From: Mxb001 sp049431945
GTDB lineage: Bacteria; Actinomycetota; Actinomycetes; S36-B12
Direction: 5' to 3'
Length of the DNA: 22,102 nt
Assembly (NCBI GenBank): GCA_049431945.1
Contig: JBMTDJ010000029.1
Location: 1-22,102 of the forward strand
In this document: in pieces, positions 15,159 through 22,102 of the stretch
How the letters are laid out: the number at the start of each line of letters is the position of its first letter
How positions within the stretch are numbered: the stretch's first letter is position 1
Position numbers and translations under genes: made by a program
Notes under the pieces: generated by a model
Databases searched by the model: none
What the model saw: only the letters and a program-made list of their open reading frames with translations
What the model was told of the DNA's origin: nothing

Positions 15159-15185
15159 CACTGATCCCCTCACCTGGCCTAACCT
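15156..15185 (+). promoter_or_regulatory. Candidate promoter of the bicupin operon
   Basis: TTGCAC (15156-15161) and TAACCT (15180-15185) are 18 bases apart. Transcription from about 15192 would give a leader of some 39 bases that includes the GGGGAGG ribosome site (15219-15225). The -35 overlaps the right arm of operator site 3. Confidence 0.45.
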
Positions 15186-15230
15186 CAGGCCGTCGACCGG
15201 GCCCTCCCGGTGCGAGATGGGGAGGCAGCG

Positions 15231-16031
15231 GTGCCATTTGTGGTGCGGGTGGGCGACCGCGTGAGCGACGTGGCCGAAGGAGGCGGGGCCCTGGAATGGA
15301 TCCTCGCGCCCGATCGGTTGCCCGACCGTAGGCTGGCCGTGGCGTGCGTGAGGCTGGATCCGGGCCAGACCTTCGACCTCATCTCAGCACCTGCCGGGCT
15401 CGCCTGGTTGCAGCCACTGGCGGGCCGCCTCCAGGCCAACGGAGTGGAGACGACGGCTGATCACATCGTCATGGTGTCCCGTGGCCGCCATTGCCGGTTC
15501 GACGCCGTCGATGCAGCCACCCTCCTCGTGGCATGGGTGCCTCGCGCTGAGGACGACGCGGCCACGGCGGATCTGCGACGTGTCGACTGGACGACGGAGC
15601 CGGTGTTGCTCAGCGAGCATGACTCACGCCGACGTATCTACCTGGCGAGTACCGGCCTGTGGGGGACCGAGGCCGTCAAGGGGGAGATGATCGTCTACCC
15701 GCCGGGTGCTATCGGGGCAGCGCACCACCACGAGGGTGCGGAGCACTTCCAGTACGTCGTGGAAGGTCAGGGGACCGCGATACTCGAGAGCGGGCGAGTG
15801 GACCTTGTCGAAGGCGATCTGCTGTACAACCTCGAGAACGAGGTGCACTCCTTCGAGAATCTTGGTGAACAGGACATGGTCTTCGTGGAGTTCTTCGTCC
15901 CGGGAAACAGCAAGACCGTCTGGGTTCCTGGTGTGGAGGTGTGCGCGTGGAATCCGCTTGACACGGACGTGCGGGGACGCCCGGCTGCAAGGCGCCTGGA
16001 GGCGCATATCCATGGTGAAGGCAAGGTCTAG
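15231..16031 (+). CDS. Bicupin protein, one intact metal-binding cupin domain
   Basis: A 266-residue two-domain cupin. The N-terminal cupin (about 30-105) has lost the His ligands. The C-terminal cupin (about 150-225) keeps His165-x-His167-x3-Glu171 and His206, the usual four-ligand metal site, after YPPGAIGA. Bicupins of this length include ureidoglycine aminohydrolases, and longer relatives include gentisate-type ring-cleaving dioxygenases; it could also be an isomerase. The GTG at 15231 is chosen over the GTG at 15210 because GGGGAGG lies five bases before it. This is the first gene of a + strand operon: a reductase starts eight bases after its stop, then a second cupin, an MhpD-like enzyme and a transporter. 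The context suggests a catalytic step in the same pathway as the M24 and aldehyde dehydrogenase genes, across the divergent promoter. Reaction unknown. Confidence 0.8.
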   Translation: MPFVVRVGDRVSDVAEGGGALEWILAPDRLPDRRLAVACVRLDPGQTFDLISAPAGLAWLQPLAGRLQANGVETTADHIVMVSRGRHCRFDAVDAATLLVAWVPRAEDDAATADLRRVDWTTEPVLLSEHDSRRRIYLASTGLWGTEAVKGEMIVYPPGAIGAAHHHEGAEHFQYVVEGQGTAILESGRVDLVEGDLLYNLENEVHSFENLGEQDMVFVEFFVPGNSKTVWVPGVEVCAWNPLDTDVRGRPAARRLEAHIHGEGKV

Positions 16032-16039
16032 GAGGGCGC

Positions 16040-16924
16040 ATGGCTCGCATCGCATTCATTGGCCTGGGCGACATGGGACAGGTGATCGTGCCGCGCCTCT
16101 TGGAGGCTGGGCACGAGGTCACGGGATGGAATAGGAGTCCTGGGAAGGCCGATCACTTGGTGCTCCAGGGCATGCGGGTCGCCGCATCCCCTCGGGAGGC
16201 AAGTGAGACCGCAGACGTCGTCCTGTCGATCGTCACCGATGCGTCAGCCGTCCGTGACGTCGCACTCGGCCCCGAGGGCATCCTCGAGGGACTGTCACCC
16301 GAGGCCGTCTACCTCGACATGAGCACCATCTCCCCCGAGGCGAGTCGCGAGGTGAGCGCGGCCTTCGCACGCGCGGGTCGCGTGATGCTGGACGCGCCTC
16401 TGTCGGGCAGCCCTGTGACGGTTGCCGCGGGGAAGGCTTCGGTGATGGTCGCGGGCGATCGGCCCGCGTATGAGCGTGTACGGGAGACCCTCCTCGACAT
16501 TGGCCCCACTGTGTCCTACATCGGTCCCAGCGGGACGGCCGTTCAAGCCAAACTGTCCGTGAACCTGCTGCTGATGGTCGAGGTCATCGCGTTCGGGGAG
16601 GCGGTCGCCCTGGCGGAGAAGGGCGGCGTTGAGCGCGAGGCCATCGTCGACGCGATCCTGCACAGCGTGGCCGCCTCGCCGGTCCTCGGGTATCGGGGAC
16701 CTTTCGTGCTCGAGGGGCAAATGCCGGACAAGCCCCTCGCCGACGTCACTCTCCAGCAGAAGGACATGACATTGGTCCTTGAGCAGGGGAGGTTGCTCGG
16801 CATGCCCCTACCCCTCGCATCATCGGCAAACGACATGATGAATGCCTGCAGGGGGATGGGCATCGACCGCAACGACTTCGTGGTGGCCCATCGGGCCTAC
16901 CGGCGTATGGGAGGGCTGCAGTGA
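16040..16924 (+). CDS. NAD(P)-dependent beta-hydroxyacid dehydrogenase, 3-hydroxyisobutyrate dehydrogenase family
   Basis: A 294-residue beta-hydroxyacid dehydrogenase, interconverting a 3-hydroxyacid (such as 3-hydroxyisobutyrate or tartronate) with its semialdehyde. The Rossmann motif GLGDMG is at 8-13, and Asn31-Arg32 after the second strand suggests NADP rather than NAD. The substrate-loop motif DAPLSGSPVTVAAGKASVMVAG (118-139, with Ser122) and the catalytic Lys171 in AKLSVN are intact. GGAGG four to eight bases before the ATG gives a strong ribosome site. Its stop overlaps the next GTG by four bases. Reduction of a semialdehyde, or oxidation of a hydroxyacid feeding the nearby aldehyde dehydrogenase, would fit. 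A 2-(hydroxymethyl)glutarate dehydrogenase-like role is also possible but unproven. Confidence 0.88.
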   Translation: MARIAFIGLGDMGQVIVPRLLEAGHEVTGWNRSPGKADHLVLQGMRVAASPREASETADVVLSIVTDASAVRDVALGPEGILEGLSPEAVYLDMSTISPEASREVSAAFARAGRVMLDAPLSGSPVTVAAGKASVMVAGDRPAYERVRETLLDIGPTVSYIGPSGTAVQAKLSVNLLLMVEVIAFGEAVALAEKGGVEREAIVDAILHSVAASPVLGYRGPFVLEGQMPDKPLADVTLQQKDMTLVLEQGRLLGMPLPLASSANDMMNACRGMGIDRNDFVVAHRAYRRMGGLQ

Positions 16925-17355
16925 TCCCCGACGACTCGCAGGGCCCGGGTAACGCGGTTTATCGAACCAATCTCGAGGACATCCCCGTAGTAACAGGGCT
17001 GCGGCGGGATGAGGGCTGGGTCAACATGCAGGTCCAGTTCCTGCTCGACAAGCACAACGTGGGGACAGACGACTTCCTCTTGGGCTGGACCGTGCTGCCG
17101 CCCGGAGCCATGCATGATCGCCACCGGCATGCGCACTGCGATGAATTCTGGATTGTGATCTCGGGCGCTGGCGTGATGTACACCGGCGACGATGGTGTGG
17201 CCCCCGCGCACCCCGGGGACGTGGTCTTCACTCCGCGCGGTCATTGGCATGGCTTCCGCAACGACGGCACGGAAGACGCCGTCCTCGTGTGGGGATGGCG
17301 AGGGGCCGGGTCGCTCGAGGATTCGGGCTACGAGGTCCACCCCTCGCATGAGTAG
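16921..17355 (+). CDS. Small single-domain cupin protein
   Basis: A 144-residue cupin with a full metal-binding signature. PPGAMHDRHRHAHCDEFW gives His68, His70 and Glu75 in the G-x5-H-x-H-x4-E pattern, and GHWHGF supplies His108 or His110. The GTG start overlaps the stop of the dehydrogenase gene (GTGA), and its own end overlaps the next ATG by eight bases, so it is translated as part of the operon. Small cupins in catabolic operons act as isomerases, lyases, dioxygenases or quercetinase-like enzymes; nothing in the sequence decides which. The N-terminal 20 residues are unstructured and polar, and there is no signal peptide. Confidence 0.8.
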   Translation: MIPDDSQGPGNAVYRTNLEDIPVVTGLRRDEGWVNMQVQFLLDKHNVGTDDFLLGWTVLPPGAMHDRHRHAHCDEFWIVISGAGVMYTGDDGVAPAHPGDVVFTPRGHWHGFRNDGTEDAVLVWGWRGAGSLEDSGYEVHPSHE

Positions 17356-18040
17356 CGATGATCCGCGTATCGGCGCGGGACTGCATGCCCTAGCTCGGTC
17401 GCGCGACCGCATGCTGGCCGCCGGTGCCTCCCAGGTCGGCTGGAAGATCGGCTTCGGATCACCCTCGGGACTGGACATGCTCTCCCTCGACGGGCCACTC
17501 GTAGGGGTGCTGCTCGACGTCGGGTCGTGGCCGGCGGAATCGCCCGTGCACGTGGAGCACTGGACCGCGCCCGTAGTCGAATGCGAGGTGGTGGCGACGC
17601 TGGGGGCCGATATCCCACCCGGGACGCCCGCGGAGCGGATCTTCGAACTGGTGGATTCCTGGGCACCCGGGTTCGAGTTCGCCGATGTCGATATCCCTCC
17701 GCGGGATGTGGTGGAGATCCTGGCCGGCAATATCTTCCACCGGTCCTACACGGTGGGTGATGCGGCAAGGTTTCGCTCGATCGACGAGGTGGAGGCCCTC
17801 TCGGCGCAGGTGGATGTCGACGGCGTGGCTCGGACGATTACGGATCTCACCGAACTGACGGGGGCATTCGCCAATGTCATTGCCCGCGCGGCAGAGTTGG
17901 CTCCTTCCGTTGGGCGTCCGCTGCTGGCAGGCGACATCATCTTCACCGGGTCGATCGTCCCGCCGATCCCCGTCCGGCCGGGAGCCGACATCCTCTACGC
18001 ACTCTCGGGGTTCGCGCCCATACGCGTTGTGATCGCATGA
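17348..18040 (+). CDS. 2-keto-4-pentenoate hydratase / 2-oxo-3-hexenedioate decarboxylase family protein
   Basis: An MhpD/fumarylacetoacetate-hydrolase-fold enzyme of 230 residues, slightly shorter than the usual about 260. The family hydrates or decarboxylates 2-oxo-enoic acids formed after meta-cleavage of aromatic rings, using Mg or Mn. Seen are GWKIGF (31-36), the ligand pair Glu78-x-Glu80 in VECEVVATLG and a third acidic ligand Glu110 in GFEFADVD, 30 residues later, as in MhpD. The ATG at 17348 overlaps the cupin stop by eight bases; the frame runs further upstream to 17192 only as a shadow in the cupin gene. The stop overlaps the transporter start (ATGA). This is the clearest hint that the pathway passes through a 2-oxo-enoate, perhaps from ring cleavage, although no recognisable ring-cleaving enzyme other than the cupins and VOC protein is present. 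Confidence 0.85.
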   Translation: MSSDDPRIGAGLHALARSRDRMLAAGASQVGWKIGFGSPSGLDMLSLDGPLVGVLLDVGSWPAESPVHVEHWTAPVVECEVVATLGADIPPGTPAERIFELVDSWAPGFEFADVDIPPRDVVEILAGNIFHRSYTVGDAARFRSIDEVEALSAQVDVDGVARTITDLTELTGAFANVIARAAELAPSVGRPLLAGDIIFTGSIVPPIPVRPGADILYALSGFAPIRVVIA

Positions 18041-19014
18041 CTGAGCCGGTGGACTCTCCGCGGTCATTCGCCGTGCCCATCGCGATGGCCACCACCTTCG
18101 CGACGTTCATGGCTCTGAGCTTGCAGATTCGCGGTATCGGCGAGCTAGTCTCCCGCGGCGCCTCCCCTGTCGCGGTCGCGGGCACGACCCAGTTGCTCCA
18201 AGGCCTGGTGACCTTGATCCTCATCGTTGCCGTGGCTCCGCTGCGCCGAGCCGCCCACCGAACCCTCGTTGCAGTGCGCTCCGGCAGCGTGCCCGCGTGG
18301 ACGCTTGCTGGTGGGCTTGCTGGCGCCCTGCAGATCGTGGTCATGGGACTGGTCTCGCCCCTGATCGGCGTCGCTGCTCTCACCGTCCTTCTCGTGTCAG
18401 GTCAAACGGCGAATGGACTCTTCGTCGACCGAGTCGGTCTCGCTCCCGGTGGCAGGCGTTCGATCACGACGACACGAGTGGTCGGTGCATGCCTGGCAGT
18501 TGCGGCCGTGGGCCTCGTCTGGTGGGACAAGGGAACCGGTGGCAGCTCGGTTGCATGGTGGATCCTCCTCGTCGCCTTCGCCGCCGGTGCAGGCGCTGCC
18601 GTCCAGGCGGCCCTGAATGGGCGGGTAGCGCAGGTCTCCGGTCAGCCGGTCGTCGCGGCCGAGGTCAACTTCCTCGGTGGCGCGACGGCGATGTGGCTCC
18701 TGGTCGGCCTGCTGACGCTCGCGGGTACCCGACAGTCGCCCGTCGCGGACCCGTCTTCTGCGTGGCTCTACGCGAGCACGATCTTCGGCCTGCTGTTGAT
18801 CGTCAATAGTTCATGGGCGGTCAAGCACCTGGGGGTCCTGATCCTCAGCCTGGTTGCAGTCGTCGGCCAGATCTCTGGCGCGATCCTGGTCGACCTGTTC
18901 CTTCCCCTGCCAGGTGCGCAGTTCGCATATGTGCTTCTGCTCAGCCTGGTGGTCTCGGTCGTCGCAGTTGTCATTGCGGCGTTCGGTCGCTCCCGGGAGC
19001 AGTTGCGCCGTTAG
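18037..19014 (+). CDS. DMT-superfamily membrane transporter (DUF606/EamA-like)
   Basis: A 325-residue integral membrane protein with about ten hydrophobic segments in two homologous halves (roughly 12-150 and 165-320). The repeat signature ALNGRVAQVSGQPVVAAEVNFLGG (about 191-214) is typical of the DUF606/YdcZ branch of the drug/metabolite transporter superfamily. The start ATG overlaps the stop of the MhpD-like gene (ATGA), so it is the last gene of the coupled bicupin operon. The likely job is moving the pathway substrate or an intermediate across the cytoplasmic membrane; direction and ligand cannot be told. folD begins only ten bases after its stop. Confidence 0.85.
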   Translation: MTEPVDSPRSFAVPIAMATTFATFMALSLQIRGIGELVSRGASPVAVAGTTQLLQGLVTLILIVAVAPLRRAAHRTLVAVRSGSVPAWTLAGGLAGALQIVVMGLVSPLIGVAALTVLLVSGQTANGLFVDRVGLAPGGRRSITTTRVVGACLAVAAVGLVWWDKGTGGSSVAWWILLVAFAAGAGAAVQAALNGRVAQVSGQPVVAAEVNFLGGATAMWLLVGLLTLAGTRQSPVADPSSAWLYASTIFGLLLIVNSSWAVKHLGVLILSLVAVVGQISGAILVDLFLPLPGAQFAYVLLLSLVVSVVAVVIAAFGRSREQLRR

Positions 19015-19024
19015 GGTGTGACCC

Positions 19025-19870
19025 ATGACAGCGACCATCCTTGATGGCAAGGCGACCGCGGCTGCGGTGAAGGCTTCCCTGGCATCTCGTGTAGCAGCTC
19101 TGCGTGAGCGCGGCATCGCGCCCGGACTCGCCACTGTCCTTGTGGGTGATGACCCCGGCAGCCACGCGTACGTCGGCGGCAAGCACAGGGACTGCGCCGA
19201 GGTCGGCATCGCCTCGATCCGCGTAGATATGCCCGCCACGTCGACCCAAGCCGAGGTCGAAGCCGAGGTGCGTCGCCTGAATGACGACCCGGCCGTCACC
19301 GGCTACATCGTGCAGCTGCCCCTGCCGAAGGGCCTGGACAGCAATCGCGTGCTGGAGATCATGGATCCGGCAAAGGACGCCGATGGACTCCATCCGATGA
19401 ATCTCGGCCGCCTCGTGCTCGGGATCGATGCCCCGCTGCCCTGCACCCCGCGCGGCATCGTCGATCTGTTGCGCGCCTACGACGTTCCGATCGCAGGAGC
19501 CGAAGTGTGCATCATTGGCCGCGGCATCACGGTGGGACGCCCGCTTGGACTGCTGCTCACCCGGCGCCAGGAGAACGCGACGGTGACGCTCTGCCACACC
19601 GGGACCAAGGATATGGCCAAGCACGTCGCAGCCGCCGACATCGTGGTCGCGGCCGCCGGAGTGCCGCACGTGATCAGTCCCGGCATCGTCAAGCCGGGCG
19701 CAGCGCTTGTAGATGTGGGAATCACGCGCACGGACGCAGGCCTCGTAGGCGACATCGATCCGGCGTGCGCGGGGGTGGCCGGGTGGATCGCCCCCATGCC
19801 AGGAGGCACCGGTCCCATGACGCGCGCGATGCTGCTCGCCAATGTCGTCGAGGCTGCGGAGCGGTCGTAG
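19025..19870 (+). CDS. folD: Bifunctional methylenetetrahydrofolate dehydrogenase/methenyltetrahydrofolate cyclohydrolase
   Basis: FolD interconverts 5,10-methylene- and 10-formyl-tetrahydrofolate, supplying one-carbon units for purine synthesis in the cytoplasm. The 281 residues carry GDDPGSHAYVGGK with Tyr49 and the catalytic Lys53, VQLPLPK with Gln97, KDADGLHP, LPCTPRGI, the cofactor motif GRGITVGRPLGLLL and the C-terminal PMPGGTGPMTRAMLL. All are FolD hallmarks. The ATG at 19025 lies ten bases after the transporter stop, with only a weak GGTG ribosome site. In Actinomycetota, folD is commonly followed by a DUF3017 gene and often mdh, as here. The short spacing suggests at least partial read-through from the catabolic operon. 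Confidence 0.96.
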   Translation: MTATILDGKATAAAVKASLASRVAALRERGIAPGLATVLVGDDPGSHAYVGGKHRDCAEVGIASIRVDMPATSTQAEVEAEVRRLNDDPAVTGYIVQLPLPKGLDSNRVLEIMDPAKDADGLHPMNLGRLVLGIDAPLPCTPRGIVDLLRAYDVPIAGAEVCIIGRGITVGRPLGLLLTRRQENATVTLCHTGTKDMAKHVAAADIVVAAAGVPHVISPGIVKPGAALVDVGITRTDAGLVGDIDPACAGVAGWIAPMPGGTGPMTRAMLLANVVEAAERS

Positions 19871-19879
19871 GCTGACGAC

Positions 19880-20185
19880 GTGAGCGGGATGGCAGAGGTC
19901 CATCGCCTGCCGACCAGGCGGCGACGATGGTGGTCGCAGTGGCCCATCACCGTGGTGCTGGTGGGGGTTGTCGCCGCGCTCGCCATCGTGGCCCTGGATC
20001 ACTTCCGGATCGGTTCGCTCGTGCTTGCCGCCAGCCTCGTCCTGGCCTTCGTGCTGCGCTTAGTCCTGCCCCAGGATCGCGTCGGAATGCTTGCCGTGCG
20101 ATCCAGGCGCGTGGATCTGGTCGTCCTCGGCTCCCTCGCGGCGGCCCTGGTCGTCTTCGCCCTGTGGGTGCCGCCCCCTGCGTGA
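19880..20185 (+). CDS. DUF3017 family small membrane protein
   Basis: A 101-residue protein with a basic N-terminus (LPTRRRRWW) and three hydrophobic segments, near residues 23-42, 46-66 and 78-98. The family DUF3017 is known as a conserved actinobacterial neighbour of folD and has no assigned function. The GTG at 19880 follows the folD stop by nine bases; the ATG at 19889 is an equally possible start, since neither has a clear ribosome site. Identification rests on size, topology and position between folD and mdh. Confidence 0.8.
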   Translation: MSGMAEVHRLPTRRRRWWSQWPITVVLVGVVAALAIVALDHFRIGSLVLAASLVLAFVLRLVLPQDRVGMLAVRSRRVDLVVLGSLAAALVVFALWVPPPA

Positions 20186-20240
20186 GGCGGCAGACGCTCG
20201 GGGACTAGCGTGGTGCTCGTTGCCGACCGAGGGGAATCAC

Positions 20241-21230
20241 GTGTCACGCCCGCCTGTCAACGTCGCCGTCACCGGAGCTGCTGGCCAGATCGGATACGCG
20301 CTCCTCTTCCGTATCGCGTCGGGTCAACTGCTAGGCCCTGATGTTCCGGTGCGCCTGCGCATGCTCGAGATTACTCCCGCGCTGAAGGCTGCTGAGGGCA
20401 CCGCCATGGAGCTCGATGACTGTGCCTTCCCCCTCCTCGCCGGCATCGATATCTCAGACGATCCGCGGGTGGCCTTCGACGGTGTCAATGTCGCGCTCCT
20501 CGTGGGCGCTCGTCCTCGTGGCCCTGGCATGGAGCGCCGCGATCTGCTCGAGGCCAATGGTGGGATCTTCAAGCCGCAGGGCGAAGCCCTCAATGCGGGA
20601 GCTTCCGATGACGTGCGGATCCTCGTCGTCGGCAACCCCGCCAACACCAACGCTGTCATCGCCCAGGCGCACGCTCCGGACATCCCGCGGGAGCGCTTCA
20701 CCGCCATGATGCGCCTGGACCACAACCGCGCCCTTACTCAGTTGGCCCAACGGACCGGGGTCGGCGTCTCCGACGTCCGCAAGGTGACTGTCTGGGGCAA
20801 TCACTCGGCGTCGCAGTACCCCGACATCACGCACGCAACCGTCAAGGGCCAGCCGGCTTCCGACGTGGTGAACGACCAGGCGTGGGTCGAGGATGTCTTC
20901 ATCCCGACCGTGGCCAAGCGCGGCGCAGCGATCATTGACGCCCGCGGTGCGTCGTCGGCAGCCTCGGCCGCGAATGCGGCGATCGACCACGTGCACGATT
21001 GGGTGCTCGGCACTCCCGACGGCGACTGGGTGTCCGCTGGCGTGCCGTCAGATGGCTCCTACGGGATTCCTGAGGGCATCATCTCGGGCTTCCCGTGCGT
21101 TTCCCGCGACGGCGCCTGGGAGATCGTGCAGGGGCTGGAGATCGACGACTTCTCTCGGGCTCGTATCGATGCCTCTGTCGCCGAACTCCAGGAAGAACGC
21201 GACGCCGTGGCGGCCCTCGGTCTGCTGTAG
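20241..21230 (+). CDS. mdh: Malate dehydrogenase
   Basis: NAD-dependent malate dehydrogenase of the TCA cycle, 329 residues, the long LDH/MDH-type form usual in Actinomycetota. Motifs are the Rossmann GAAGQIG (12-18) with acidic Glu43 after the second strand (NAD preference), the mobile loop GARPRGPGMERRDLL (89-103) with substrate arginines, VGNPANTN (130-137), RLDHNRA (158-164) with the catalytic Asp, and WGNHS with the catalytic His188. The GTG at 20241 is chosen because AGGGGA lies five bases upstream and it begins the family N-terminus; the frame continues upstream to 20091 only inside the DUF3017 gene. A possible -10 TAGCGT lies at 20206-20211, but no good -35 was found. icd follows after 48 bases. 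Confidence 0.96.
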   Translation: MSRPPVNVAVTGAAGQIGYALLFRIASGQLLGPDVPVRLRMLEITPALKAAEGTAMELDDCAFPLLAGIDISDDPRVAFDGVNVALLVGARPRGPGMERRDLLEANGGIFKPQGEALNAGASDDVRILVVGNPANTNAVIAQAHAPDIPRERFTAMMRLDHNRALTQLAQRTGVGVSDVRKVTVWGNHSASQYPDITHATVKGQPASDVVNDQAWVEDVFIPTVAKRGAAIIDARGASSAASAANAAIDHVHDWVLGTPDGDWVSAGVPSDGSYGIPEGIISGFPCVSRDGAWEIVQGLEIDDFSRARIDASVAELQEERDAVAALGLL

Positions 21231-21278
21231 CTCCCACCAAGCCGTCCCCAGGTCCCCAGAACAGGAGAGAGTCCCACC

Positions 21279-22102
21279 GTGGCGAAGATCAAGGTCGCAA
21301 ACCCCGTCGTCGAGCTCGACGGCGACGAGATGACCCGCATCATCTGGCAGTTCATCAAGGACCAACTCATCCTGCCCTACCTCGATGTCGACCTGAGGTA
21401 CTACGACCTCGGTATGGAGCATCGGGATGCCACTGACGACCAGGTCACGATCGACGCGGCCCACGCGATCCTCGAGTACGGCGTCGGCGTCAAGTGCGCG
21501 ACCATCACTCCGGACGAGGCGCGCGTCGAAGAGTTCGGCCTCAAGAAGATGTGGAAGTCACCCAACGGAACGATCCGCAACATCCTCGGCGGAGTTATCT
21601 TCCGCGAGCCCATCATCATGTCCAACATTCCTCGCCTGGTACCCACGTGGACCAAGCCGATCATCGTCGGCCGTCACGCCTTCGGAGACCAGTACCGCGC
21701 GACAGACTTCAAGGTGCCCGGGCCCGGCACCCTGACCATGACCTTCACCCCGGCCGATGGGTCGGAGCCGATGGAGTTCCAGGTCTTCGACTTCCCCGAG
21801 TCCGGTGTCGCCATGGGGATGTACAACCTCGATGACTCGATTCGTGACTTTGCTCGCGCGTCCTTCCGCTACGGGCTCGCCCGCCAGTTCCCGGTCTACA
21901 TGTCGACGAAGAACACCATCCTCAAGGCGTATGACGGTCGATTCAAGGACATCTTTGCCGAGATCTTCGACGCGGAGTTCAAGTCGGACTTCGAGGCGGC
22001 AGGTCTCACATACGAACACCGCCTTATCGACGACATGGTCGCCAGCGCACTCAAATGGGAGGGCGGCTACGTCTGGGCGTGCAAGAACTACGACGGCGAC
22101 GT
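21279..22102 (+). CDS. icd: NADP-dependent isocitrate dehydrogenase, 3'-truncated by window edge
   Basis: Isocitrate dehydrogenase converts isocitrate to 2-oxoglutarate with NADP. The frame is open from a GTG at 21279 to the window end, showing 274 residues of an expected 400 or so. It is the homodimeric, eukaryote-like type II form, as shown by VELDGDEMTRIIW near the start, KSPNGTIRNILGG (about 94-106), GRHAFGDQYRATDF, STKNTILKAYDGRFKDIF, and LIDDMVASALKWEGGYVWACKNYDGDV at the edge. GGAGAG lies about ten bases before the GTG. It pairs with mdh as a TCA-cycle gene group. The start and identity are secure; the C-terminus is not seen. Confidence 0.95.
   Translation, partial: MAKIKVANPVVELDGDEMTRIIWQFIKDQLILPYLDVDLRYYDLGMEHRDATDDQVTIDAAHAILEYGVGVKCATITPDEARVEEFGLKKMWKSPNGTIRNILGGVIFREPIIMSNIPRLVPTWTKPIIVGRHAFGDQYRATDFKVPGPGTLTMTFTPADGSEPMEFQVFDFPESGVAMGMYNLDDSIRDFARASFRYGLARQFPVYMSTKNTILKAYDGRFKDIFAEIFDAEFKSDFEAAGLTYEHRLIDDMVASALKWEGGYVWACKNYDGD

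Overview
The window looks like a high-GC Actinomycetota chromosome or metagenome contig. This rests on dense, tightly packed genes, frequent GTG starts, and the actinobacterial core order folD – DUF3017 – mdh – icd at the right end. No rRNA, tRNA, CRISPR array, insertion sequence or phage gene was seen, and no stretch over 300 bases lacks a gene.

Left end (1-2639, + strand): the 3' part of a peptide-type ABC transporter ATPase and a family 5 substrate-binding lipoprotein. This part is visibly less GC-rich than the rest. It is separated from the rest by a tract of 21 G followed by 14 C (2651-2685). Such a tract is more typical of an assembly or sequencing artefact than of a bacterial intergenic region, so the link between the ABC genes and everything to the right should be treated as unproven.

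Middle (2734-19014): about 16 kb of catabolic genes in several transcription units on both strands. On the - strand are a PYROXD2/CrtI-like flavoprotein, a two-subunit xanthine dehydrogenase-family molybdenum hydroxylase, a fused alpha-beta E1 plus an E2 of a 2-oxoacid dehydrogenase complex, a succinate-semialdehyde-type aldehyde dehydrogenase and an M24-family hydrolase. On the + strand are an AhpD/carboxymuconolactone decarboxylase-like protein, a VOC (glyoxalase-fold) protein, a GntR/FCD regulator, and an operon of bicupin, 3-hydroxyisobutyrate dehydrogenase-like reductase, small cupin, MhpD-like hydratase/decarboxylase and a DMT-type transporter. Together these suggest oxidation of an imported, probably cyclic or N-containing compound down to semialdehyde, acyl-CoA and TCA-level products. 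The substrate cannot be named from the sequence.

Regulation is the strongest hidden signal. The palindrome CAATCGATTG, with matching flanks, occurs at three promoter regions: in front of the flavoprotein gene, between the Mo-hydroxylase and AhpD-like genes, and between the M24/aldehyde dehydrogenase and bicupin operons. It resembles LacI-family operators, yet no LacI-type gene is present. This links five transcription units spread over 11 kb. A second operator type, TTGGATCCA(A/T), occurs twice in the E1/VOC divergent promoter region, 63 bp centre to centre, and is probably bound by the GntR/FCD protein encoded two genes away.

Right end (19025-22102): housekeeping genes folD, a DUF3017 membrane protein, mdh, and the 5' part of an NADP-dependent icd, which runs off the window.
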